10,473 nucleotides of DNA from Flavobacteriaceae bacterium (GTDB taxonomy: Bacteria > Bacteroidota > Bacteroidia > Flavobacteriales > Flavobacteriaceae): NCBI GenBank assembly GCA_023301205.1, contig JALZVC010000082.1, positions 1-10,473 of the forward strand, read 5' to 3'. Below, in pieces: positions 1 to 6,138 of the stretch (position 1 is the first letter of the stretch; the number at the start of each line of letters is the position of its first letter). The notes below the pieces were generated by a model, which was given only the letters and a program-made list of their open reading frames with translations, was not told the origin of the DNA and did no database searches. A program made the translations under genes and the position numbers.

Positions 1-6
1 AAAAAT

Positions 7-44
7 AAATCCCTCCTGTATCTCATACGGTGAGGGATTTTTTT
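7..44 (+). terminator. Rho-independent terminator of a gene upstream of the window
   Basis: A 9-bp perfect stem pairs 7-15 (AAATCCCTC) with 32-40 (GAGGGATTT). A second short helix inside the loop pairs 16-20 with 26-30 and includes one G-U pair. The 3' arm runs directly into a T tract ending at 44. Only a few bases separate this from the next start codon, so the terminator belongs to a gene left of the window, which cannot be identified here. Confidence 0.85.
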
Positions 45-51
45 ATATTTG
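44..51 (+). promoter_or_regulatory. Candidate Bacteroidota -7 box (TATATTTG) touching the lpxD-like start
   Basis: TATATTTG is a perfect match to the Bacteroidota primary sigma -7 consensus TAnnTTTG. It begins at the last T of the preceding terminator and lies only 4 bases before the ATG at 56, so a transcript from it would start at or within a base or two of the ATG and be almost leaderless. I find no TTG (-33 element) about 20 bases upstream, where the terminator arm lies. The match may therefore be chance in AT-rich DNA, and the gene may instead be transcribed by read-through. Confidence 0.3.
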
Positions 52-55
52 ACTA

Positions 56-994
56 ATGAAGTTTTCTACACCCCAAACGCTAAAAGACATTGCTAAGCTT
101 ATTGACTGCAAATTTGTAGGCAAAGAAGATTTCTCTGTTTTGGGGGCGAACGAAATTCACGTGGTTAGTCCAGGTGATATCGTTTTTGTAGATCATCCTA
201 AATATTATGACAAAGCCCTTTCTTCTGCTGCAACGGTAGTCCTTATCAATAAGGAAGTGGATTGCCCACCAGGAAAAGCGTTACTTATCTCAGACGATCC
301 TTTTAGAGATTTTAATAAAATTACAAAGCACTTTCGTCCGTTTATACCGGCTAATGCTGCTATCTCAGCTACTTCAGAAATAGGAAAGCATACCATAATA
401 CAGCCCAATGTTTTTATAGGGAATCACGTAAAAATAGGGCAGGGGTGTTTAATTCATCCTAATGTATGTATTTACGACCATACTGTAATTGGAGATAACG
501 TTACCATTCACTCAGGCTCAGTGCTTGGTGCAGATGCATTTTACTATAAAACACGTCCAGAAGGGTTTGACAAATTAGTAAGTTGTGGTAATGTGGTCAT
601 AGAAGACAATGTAGATATTGGGGCATTATGCACTATAGATAAAGGCGTAACGGGTTCAACTACCATAGGCGCAGGTACTAAACTAGACAATCAAGTGCAT
701 ATTGGTCATGACACTTTAATAGGTGAACGTTGTTTGTTTGCCGCACAGGTTGTGGTTGCAGGTTGTGTGGTTATTGACGACTTTGTAACTATATGGGGTC
801 AAGCAGCGATTACAAGTGGAGTGACGATAGGAGAGAAAGCAGTAATCTCTGCGCAAAGTGGGGTGAGTAAATCACTAGAAGGACATAAAAGTTACTTTGG
901 TTCTCCAGCAGACGAATTCAGGAAAAAATATAAGGAAATAGCTTCCATCAGGTTGATACCAGATATTATTGAAAAATTAGATAAATTAACATGA
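56..994 (+). CDS. lpxD: LpxD-family UDP-3-O-acylglucosamine N-acyltransferase (probable paralog)
   Basis: This is a left-handed beta-helix acyltransferase of the LpxD family. Known members transfer a 3-hydroxyacyl chain from acyl-ACP to the 2-amino group of UDP-3-O-acylglucosamine in lipid A synthesis, in the cytoplasm. The N-terminal domain (about 1-95) keeps the pattern of the uridine pocket, with F44 and Y50 in VFVDHPKYY. Hexapeptide-repeat coils run from about 100 to 275. The segment DNQVHIGHD (211-219) holds the likely catalytic base H218, matching His239 of the E. coli enzyme. By eye, the second active-site histidine (E. coli His276, in a GH context) is replaced by glycine at about 255, and GSDGFGY becomes GADAFYY (158-164). 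At 312 residues it is somewhat shorter than E. coli LpxD (341). These changes suggest a paralog with altered substrate or activity rather than the main lpxD, which is not in this window. The stop overlaps the next start (ATGA). Confidence 0.85.
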   Translation: MKFSTPQTLKDIAKLIDCKFVGKEDFSVLGANEIHVVSPGDIVFVDHPKYYDKALSSAATVVLINKEVDCPPGKALLISDDPFRDFNKITKHFRPFIPANAAISATSEIGKHTIIQPNVFIGNHVKIGQGCLIHPNVCIYDHTVIGDNVTIHSGSVLGADAFYYKTRPEGFDKLVSCGNVVIEDNVDIGALCTIDKGVTGSTTIGAGTKLDNQVHIGHDTLIGERCLFAAQVVVAGCVVIDDFVTIWGQAAITSGVTIGEKAVISAQSGVSKSLEGHKSYFGSPADEFRKKYKEIASIRLIPDIIEKLDKLT

Positions 995-1404
995 GTTTAA
1001 ATGCTAAACAGGTTGTAAAAAATTTTTATAATGCAGATTTTTTAAAAGACGAGAGCGTACTTGGCAAATTTATGCACCCAGATGTAGAATTGATCTGGAA
1101 TAGCACTGAGGGCTTGACAATTTTTCATTTAAAAGAAATTACAGATACTTTTATCGAAATTGCTAGAACCTATGCAGGGCTTCGTATAGAGGTGAGCCAC
1201 GTATTAGCAGACGGTAATTTTGTTACAACTAGGTATAAATACTATGTTCGTACTATAGAAAATCCTGACGAAGAGTTGGGTATTGCGCACTTTATCTCTA
1301 TTTGGGAAATAAAAGACGGTAAATTATATAGAGGACATCAAGTAAGTCAGCCAGCAATGAATCAAGATGATACAAATGGTTCTTATCATAAAGTTAAAGT
1401 ATAA
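991..1404 (+). CDS. NTF2/SnoaL-like family protein
   Basis: This 137-residue cytoplasmic protein has the layout of the NTF2-like (SnoaL) cone fold. An N-terminal helix (AKQVVKNFYN) is followed by the typical 'F..PDVELIWN' strand (about 27-37), further helices (about 47-62) and a curved sheet. The sheet carries 'VLADGNFVTTRYKYY' (71-85) and ends in 'ISIWEIKDGKLYRGHQVSQP' (about 102-121). The family includes small-molecule isomerases, cyclases and non-catalytic binding proteins, so no reaction can be assigned. The start ATG lies inside the ATGA overlap with the LpxD-like gene, which implies co-transcription and translational coupling. This makes a role tied to that acyltransferase or its product possible, but that is inference. 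There is no signal peptide. Confidence 0.85.
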   Translation: MSLNAKQVVKNFYNADFLKDESVLGKFMHPDVELIWNSTEGLTIFHLKEITDTFIEIARTYAGLRIEVSHVLADGNFVTTRYKYYVRTIENPDEELGIAHFISIWEIKDGKLYRGHQVSQPAMNQDDTNGSYHKVKV

Positions 1405-1451
1405 ATATTTCTCATTAAAGCAGAGTTATTCGAATTATTAATAAAAAAACT

Positions 1452-1946
1452 ATGGCAAAAAAAAACTATTTAAAGCTTTTACTCTTATTGATTAGTTTAA
1501 CACTTCTGTCTTCTTGTGGTGCTATTGTTAAGTCTAAAGCTAATAAATCTATAACTGAAAAAAATGGTGCTATCCCTCCTGAATTTGGAAAAGAAGAAGC
1601 AACCATTTTATTTATTACCCACAGAAGGAGTTATAATAAATACCTAAAGAAAAATATAAAAAAAACATATAAGGGTAACTTTGAACTTATAACAGCAGAC
1701 CAACTCGATTCTGATTCTAAGTACAGTGATTTAACTGAATATAGATACGTTTTTAATTACGATAATAAGACCTACGACTATACTAATTCAGATGGGGAAT
1801 TTAAAACTCGTGAATTAAAAAAATTCTATGTCTTAGATAGGACAAGTAATAAGAAATACTTTGGCAATATGACTTCTGGCTTCTGGAGTAAACTTCAAAA
1901 TGTTTATCTAAAAAAATTGAATGAAAAGTTAATCGGAAACAAGTAA
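1452..1946 (+). CDS. Putative lipoprotein of unknown function
   Basis: The 164-residue product begins with a classic lipoprotein signal peptide: a charged N-region (MAKKNYLK), a leucine-rich core (9-19) and the lipobox L19-S20-S21-C22, followed by G23. The mature protein should be lipid-anchored at C22, probably in the outer membrane. The remainder is lysine- and tyrosine-rich, with predicted alternating strands such as 'EATILFITH' and 'YRYVFNYDNKTYDY', and an amphipathic C-terminal helix (about 147-161). I do not recognise a named domain. It is 47 bases beyond the NTF2-like gene, with no clear promoter. Hand count over 1441-1920 gives about 28% G+C, clearly lower than neighbouring genes, which fits a recently acquired or fast-evolving accessory gene. 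The ATG follows an A-rich leader, usual for Bacteroidota. Confidence 0.8.
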   Translation: MAKKNYLKLLLLLISLTLLSSCGAIVKSKANKSITEKNGAIPPEFGKEEATILFITHRRSYNKYLKKNIKKTYKGNFELITADQLDSDSKYSDLTEYRYVFNYDNKTYDYTNSDGEFKTRELKKFYVLDRTSNKKYFGNMTSGFWSKLQNVYLKKLNEKLIGNK

Positions 1947-1999
1947 ATTCAAATAAAGGTCGTATTAGTATATTCTAAAGGTTTTTGAGTATTATTAAC

Positions 2000-2158
2000 A
2001 TGTCGGTTGTTGAATTCATTAAAGAATATTATGTTTTTTTTGATGTCAAACTAAAACTTAGTAGAAACTTACGTATTACCTTTCTTTTAGTCACCGATAA
2101 GTTATATCTTTATCATCTCAAAAAAAAACAGCATATTTCCGAAGAAATTACGGAATAG
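2000..2158 (+). CDS. Possible small protein (52 residues) upstream of sucD
   Basis: ATG at 2000 opens a 52-codon frame ending in TAG at 2156-2158, which leaves 26 bases before the sucD start. The peptide begins MSVVEFIKEYYVFF, a plausible amphipathic or hydrophobic helix. It continues through a basic stretch (about 18-26), a short hydrophobic run (ITFLLV, 26-31) and a charged tail ending KKKQHISEEITE. The opening resembles that of very small flavobacterial membrane proteins, but the rest does not match a family I know. An in-frame stop at 1976-1978 sets the left limit. The region is only about 26% G+C, where a frame of this length can arise by chance, so this is a candidate gene rather than an established one. 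Confidence 0.3.
   Translation: MSVVEFIKEYYVFFDVKLKLSRNLRITFLLVTDKLYLYHLKKKQHISEEITE
2135..2157 (+). other. Small hairpin in the sucD leader
   Basis: TTCCG at 2137-2141 can pair with CGGAA at 2151-2155. The stem can be extended by TA/TA pairs if one T is bulged out. The loop is 9 bases. It lies about 30 bases before the sucD start and overlaps the end of the possible 52-codon frame. It has no T tract, so it is not a terminator. It could be a leader stem affecting stability or translation, or it could be chance. Confidence 0.3.
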
Positions 2159-2184
2159 TAATCACAAAAAAAGAACAAAAAAGC

Positions 2185-3057
2185 ATGAGTGTTTTAGTTA
2201 ATAAAGATTCTAAAATAATTGTACAAGGTTTTACTGGAAGTGAAGGAACTTTCCACGCAGGTCAAATGATCGAATACGGAACGAATGTAGTGGGTGGTGT
2301 TACTCCGGGTAAAGGTGGACAAACACATCTTGATAAACCTGTTTTTAATACCGTAGAAGAAGCGGTTAAAGAAGTGCAAGCAGACACAACTATAATTTTT
2401 GTACCGCCAGCTTTTGCTGCAGATGCAATTATGGAAGCGGCAGATGCTGGAATAAAAGTGATAATTACTATTACAGAAGGTATTCCGGTAGCAGATATGA
2501 TTAAAGCTTCCAACTATATTAAAGATAAAGAATGTAGACTAGTGGGGCCTAATTGTCCAGGTGTTATTACACCAGGTGAGGCTAAGGTTGGTATTATGCC
2601 AGGTTTTGTTTTTAAGAAAGGTAAAATTGGTATTGTTTCAAAATCAGGTACATTGACCTATGAGGCTGCAGATCAAGTGGTGAAGCAAGGTTTAGGAATA
2701 ACAACGGCTATTGGTATTGGTGGTGATCCAATTATTGGAACTACAACTAAAGAAGCCGTAGAAATGCTAATCAATGACCCAGAAACAGAAGCGGTAGTAA
2801 TGATTGGTGAGATTGGTGGTCAACTAGAAGCAGACGCTGCTTATTGGTATAAAAATAGCGGAAGTAAAAAACCGATAGTAGGATTTATTGCAGGTGAGAC
2901 GGCTCCAGCTGGACGAACAATGGGTCATGCAGGTGCTATTGTTGGTGGTAGCGATGATACAGCACAAGCTAAGAAGAAAATTATGCGTGCTTGCGGTATT
3001 CATGTAGTAGATTCTCCAGCAGAAATAGGAAAGAAGATGGCAGAAGTACTTAAATAA
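2185..3057 (+). CDS. sucD: Succinyl-CoA ligase (ADP-forming), alpha subunit
   Basis: SucD is the alpha subunit of succinyl-CoA synthetase, the cytoplasmic TCA-cycle enzyme that converts succinyl-CoA, ADP or GDP and phosphate to succinate, CoA and NTP. At 290 residues it has full family length. The N-terminal CoA-binding Rossmann domain shows GFTGSEGTFH (15-24) and GGVTPGKGG (37-45). VGPNCPGVITPGE (120-132) is strongly conserved. IGEIGG (207-212) carries the glutamate that faces the phosphohistidine, and TMGHAGAI (245-252) carries the catalytic phosphohistidine H248. The ATG follows an A-rich leader without a Shine-Dalgarno sequence. The beta subunit gene sucC is not adjacent, unlike the sucCD operon of enterobacteria. 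A strong terminator follows directly, so sucD ends its transcription unit. Confidence 0.97.
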   Translation: MSVLVNKDSKIIVQGFTGSEGTFHAGQMIEYGTNVVGGVTPGKGGQTHLDKPVFNTVEEAVKEVQADTTIIFVPPAFAADAIMEAADAGIKVIITITEGIPVADMIKASNYIKDKECRLVGPNCPGVITPGEAKVGIMPGFVFKKGKIGIVSKSGTLTYEAADQVVKQGLGITTAIGIGGDPIIGTTTKEAVEMLINDPETEAVVMIGEIGGQLEADAAYWYKNSGSKKPIVGFIAGETAPAGRTMGHAGAIVGGSDDTAQAKKKIMRACGIHVVDSPAEIGKKMAEVLK

Positions 3058-3081
3058 TTCTGAAAATATAAAACGATAAAG

Positions 3082-3108
3082 AGCCCTGCAAATCTGTAGG
3101 GCTTTTTT
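3082..3108 (+). terminator. Rho-independent terminator after sucD
   Basis: A 9-bp stem pairs 3082-3090 (AGCCCTGCA) with 3095-3103 (TGTAGGGCT), with one G-U pair and a 4-base loop (AATC). It is followed by T's through 3108. It lies 24 bases after the sucD stop and separates sucD from fabG. Confidence 0.92.
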
Positions 3109-3131
3109 ATGCAAAAGAGTGTAGCTTTTGG

Positions 3132-3139
3132 TATATTTG
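3132..3139 (+). promoter_or_regulatory. Candidate -7 box (TATATTTG) for fabG
   Basis: TATATTTG matches the Bacteroidota -7 consensus TAnnTTTG exactly. It lies 23 bases after the sucD terminator's T tract, where a new promoter for the fabG unit is expected. The transcript would have a leader of roughly 95 bases. No TTG occurs about 20 bases upstream; the nearest, 3128-3130, is too close. A weaker partial match, TACATTTA at 3165-3172, is an alternative. Confidence 0.45.
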
Positions 3140-3240
3140 AAGCTAGATAATTCCAGAAATGTTATACATTTAATAAAAGTTATAAAGTATAAAATTAGGA
3201 CTCATCAAATACATCAATACGGTATAAATAATTGTAAATT

Positions 3241-3987
3241 ATGAAATTACTAGAAGGAAAAACAGCTATCATTACAGGTGGTAGTAGAGGAATAGGCAAA
3301 GGTATTGTTGAAGTTTTTGCAAATCACGGATGCAATGTTGCCTTTACATACAATTCATCTGCAGAAGCTGCAGAGGAGTTGGCGACAGGCTTAAGCGCCA
3401 GCGGTGTTAAGGTTAAAGCTTACAAAAGTAACGCAGCTAGTTTTGATGAATCTCAAGAATTAGCAGCAGCGGTAATCGGAGATTTCGGTAGTATTGACAT
3501 TTTAGTCAATAATGCAGGGATTACAAAAGATAACTTATTAATGCGTATTACTGAGGAAGACTTTGATAAAGTAATTGAAGTAAACCTAAAATCTGTATTT
3601 AATATGACAAAGGCGGTACAGCGCACAATGCTTAAGCAGCGTAAAGGTTCTATTATCAATATGAGCTCTGTAGTGGGTGTTAAGGGTAATGCTGGGCAAA
3701 CTAATTATGCGGCCTCTAAAGCTGGTATCATTGGTTTTTCTAAATCTGTCGCACTAGAATTAGGTTCCCGTAACATACGATGTAATGCGATAGCACCTGG
3801 CTTTATTGAAACCGAAATGACTGGTAAGCTTAATGCAGAAATGGTAAAATCTTGGACAGATGCTATTCCTTTAAAGCGTGGAGGAACACCAGAAGACATT
3901 GCAAACACCTGCGTATTTCTTGCTAGTGACCTATCTGGGTATGTAACAGGGCAAGTACTCAACGTAGACGGTGGTATGTTGACTTAA
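3241..3987 (+). CDS. fabG: 3-oxoacyl-[acyl-carrier-protein] reductase
   Basis: This is a classical short-chain dehydrogenase/reductase of FabG type. It reduces 3-oxoacyl-ACP to 3-hydroxyacyl-ACP with NADPH in type II fatty-acid synthesis, in the cytoplasm. The Rossmann nucleotide motif is TGGSRGIG (12-19), NNAG is at 90-93, and the catalytic residues are N115, S143, Y156 and K160 (in YAASK). The C-terminus GYVTGQVLNVDGGM (233-246) is the usual FabG ending. The 248-residue length is standard, and identity to known FabG proteins is high across the whole chain. Specificity for ACP cannot be proven from sequence, since other SDRs look similar. No other fatty-acid synthesis gene lies nearby. The VWA gene follows after about 100 bases with no terminator between, so the genes may be co-transcribed. 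Confidence 0.92.
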   Translation: MKLLEGKTAIITGGSRGIGKGIVEVFANHGCNVAFTYNSSAEAAEELATGLSASGVKVKAYKSNAASFDESQELAAAVIGDFGSIDILVNNAGITKDNLLMRITEEDFDKVIEVNLKSVFNMTKAVQRTMLKQRKGSIINMSSVVGVKGNAGQTNYAASKAGIIGFSKSVALELGSRNIRCNAIAPGFIETEMTGKLNAEMVKSWTDAIPLKRGGTPEDIANTCVFLASDLSGYVTGQVLNVDGGMLT

Positions 3988-4089
3988 AATAACTATGATC
4001 CATTCATTTCAAAACACACACGATGGTTTTCTTATTATGATGTGATATCAGATTCATCGTACATTAAACAGTTAACATCGTATTCAAGA

Positions 4090-6123
4090 ATGACTCCAGA
4101 AACTATTTTATATATTGGTATTGCAGCCCTTGTCTCTCTTGGGCTTGCTGTTTTTATGTATGGGTACAAAACAAAGTATGCTGGTAAATTTAAGTGGCTT
4201 TTTGGGGTACTACGATTCTTGACATTGTTTTTTATTCTGTTGTTGATTATAAACCCAAAAATGACAGCAGACAGTTATTTTGATGTAAAACCAAAACTTC
4301 CGATACTAGTAGATAACTCTATGTCAATTAAAGAGTTAGATAAAAAAAATAGTGTCACTTCTTTTCTTGATGAACTAAAAGATGACGCAACGTTAAATGC
4401 TGCGTTTGATATTAGCTATTTTAAATTTGGTGAAGATATCAATAGCTTGGATTCACTTTCGTACGCTGCTAAGAATACAAATATTGCCAAGTCACTTGCG
4501 GCTGTAAACGAACTTTATCAAAATGAAACTGCTCCCATTGTTTTACTTACCGACGGAAATCAAACGGTAGGTAGAGATTATCAATTTGTGAACAATGCGG
4601 TGAAAAACCCTGTTTTTCCAGTTGTTATAGGGGATTCTACCAAATACACTGATTTAAAGATAACGCAACTCAACACAAATAAGTATGCCTTTCTAAAAAA
4701 TCAGTTTCCTGTTGAGGCTATTTTATCCTATTCAGGTAATGGTACGGCAAACAGTAAATTTATAGTTACTAAAGATGGTAGCGCGGTATTCACTAAGAAT
4801 GTGAGCTTTAGTAAATCGAAAACCTCAGAGACGGTTTCTTTCACATTACCTGCGACTGCTGTTGGTTTTCAAAAGTATACAGCTCAGGTAATTCCAGTAG
4901 CAGAAGAGAAAAACAAAACAAATAATGCAAAGTATTTTGCAGTAGAAGTTATAGATCAATCTACTAATGTGTTGGTGATAAGTTCTATCATTCATCCCGA
5001 TTTAGGAGCCTTGAAAAAAGCGATCACTAGTAATGAACAACGTAAATTTCAGCTAAAAAAACCTTCTGAGGCGATATCATTGATTAATGATTCTCAATTG
5101 GTGATATTATATCAACCAGACAGAACATTTGCTGGTGTGTATCAAAGTCTAGCGCAATTAAAGAAAAATAGCTTCACCATTACGGGACTAGAAACAGATT
5201 GGGATTTTTTAAATGGAGTGCAGTCTAATTTTAACAAGAATGCTACCCATCAATCTGAAGAGGTGGCAGGACAGTTAAACACTAACTATGGTACGTTTGC
5301 GATAGAGGATATAGGATTTTCAAGAATGCCACCAATGAAAACGTTGTTTGGCGAATTAGAAATCACCATCCCCAATGAGGTTATTCTAGAACAAATGGTA
5401 GATGGTTTTTCTAGCGAAGCTCCAATGCTCTCTACGATGGAGTTAAATGGCACACGCGAGGCAATATGGGATGGGGAGAACCTATGGAGATGGCGTGCAG
5501 AGAGTTATGTGCGCAACAAGAATTTTGAATCTTTTGATAATTTTATTGGGAAAATGGTTCAGTATCTGGCGTCCAATAAACGTAGAAGTAGGCTAGAGGT
5601 AAGTAGTGAATCATTTTACTATAATAACAATGCCATTAAAATTTCGGCACAATACTTTGACAAAAGCTTTGTGTTCGACCCTAGAGTGCCGCTAAGTATT
5701 GCTGTAGTTGATGCAGAAAATCAAGAACGTACGGTATATCCTATGTTGCTTCGGAATAACTTTTTTGAAGTTGATTTAAGTTTGTTACCTGCAGGAAATT
5801 ACAAATACACAGTGTCTGCAGAAGACCAGAGTGTAGCTAGAAGTGGTAACTTTACAGTTATAGGTTATGATGCAGAAAAGCAGTTTAATAGTGCTAACGT
5901 CGCAAACTTACGTACCTTAGCCAACAATACGAATGGAAGCCTATTTACTTCTAACCAATATCAAGATTTGGCCAATAGATTGCTTAATGACAACCGATTT
6001 GCAACTATTCAAAAAAGCGAACAAAAAACGGTACCACTTATTGATTGGAAATACTTATTAGGATTAATAGCGCTTACTCTCGCTATAGAATGGTTTATTA
6101 GAAAATTTAACGGACTCATATAA
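4090..6123 (+). CDS. Membrane protein with von Willebrand factor A-like domain
   Basis: The product has 677 residues from the ATG at 4090. Two N-terminal membrane segments (about 4-26 and 38-55) precede a VWA-like domain, and one C-terminal membrane segment (about 653-671) ends in a short basic tail. The metal-site motif DxSxS is intact as D75-N-S77-M-S79, with a possible threonine ligand at T130 and the second aspartate at D155 in LLTDGNQT. A beta-rich, Ig-like part (about 190-288) and an alpha/beta segment (about 290-490, including WDGENLWRWR at 460-469) follow, as in large Bacteroidota membrane proteins with a glutamine-amidotransferase-like fold. The exact role is unknown; VWA domains usually mediate metal-dependent protein contacts. 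A GTG at 4042 in the same frame would add 16 polar residues. I prefer the ATG because it places the first membrane helix at the N-terminus, as is usual for such proteins. The SPFH gene begins 15 bases later. Confidence 0.85.
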   Translation: MTPETILYIGIAALVSLGLAVFMYGYKTKYAGKFKWLFGVLRFLTLFFILLLIINPKMTADSYFDVKPKLPILVDNSMSIKELDKKNSVTSFLDELKDDATLNAAFDISYFKFGEDINSLDSLSYAAKNTNIAKSLAAVNELYQNETAPIVLLTDGNQTVGRDYQFVNNAVKNPVFPVVIGDSTKYTDLKITQLNTNKYAFLKNQFPVEAILSYSGNGTANSKFIVTKDGSAVFTKNVSFSKSKTSETVSFTLPATAVGFQKYTAQVIPVAEEKNKTNNAKYFAVEVIDQSTNVLVISSIIHPDLGALKKAITSNEQRKFQLKKPSEAISLINDSQLVILYQPDRTFAGVYQSLAQLKKNSFTITGLETDWDFLNGVQSNFNKNATHQSEEVAGQLNTNYGTFAIEDIGFSRMPPMKTLFGELEITIPNEVILEQMVDGFSSEAPMLSTMELNGTREAIWDGENLWRWRAESYVRNKNFESFDNFIGKMVQYLASNKRRSRLEVSSESFYYNNNAIKISAQYFDKSFVFDPRVPLSIAVVDAENQERTVYPMLLRNNFFEVDLSLLPAGNYKYTVSAEDQSVARSGNFTVIGYDAEKQFNSANVANLRTLANNTNGSLFTSNQYQDLANRLLNDNRFATIQKSEQKTVPLIDWKYLLGLIALTLAIEWFIRKFNGLI

Positions 6124-6138
6124 ATTAAAACAAATACA

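Noticed and set aside
205..408. Minus-strand frame inside the LpxD-like gene
   Set aside because: It lies entirely opposite conserved LpxD coding sequence and has no recognisable domain.
2105..2112. TATCTTTA as a sucD promoter box
   Set aside because: It matches TAnnTTTG at only 5 of the 6 fixed positions (the final G is A) and no TTG lies about 20 bases upstream. Too weak to list as a promoter.
2824..3114. Minus-strand frame over the end of sucD
   Set aside because: It is a shadow of sucD and runs across the sucD terminator. The protein is cysteine- and serine-rich without family features.
3995..4045. 16-codon frame between fabG and the VWA gene as a leader peptide
   Set aside because: It is too short, has no run of regulatory codons and no attenuator-like paired stems after it. 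It is kept only as a note on the VWA start.
4043..4050. TGATATCA palindrome before the VWA gene as an operator
   Set aside because: An 8-base palindrome is expected by chance in AT-rich DNA, and no second copy or promoter box is nearby.
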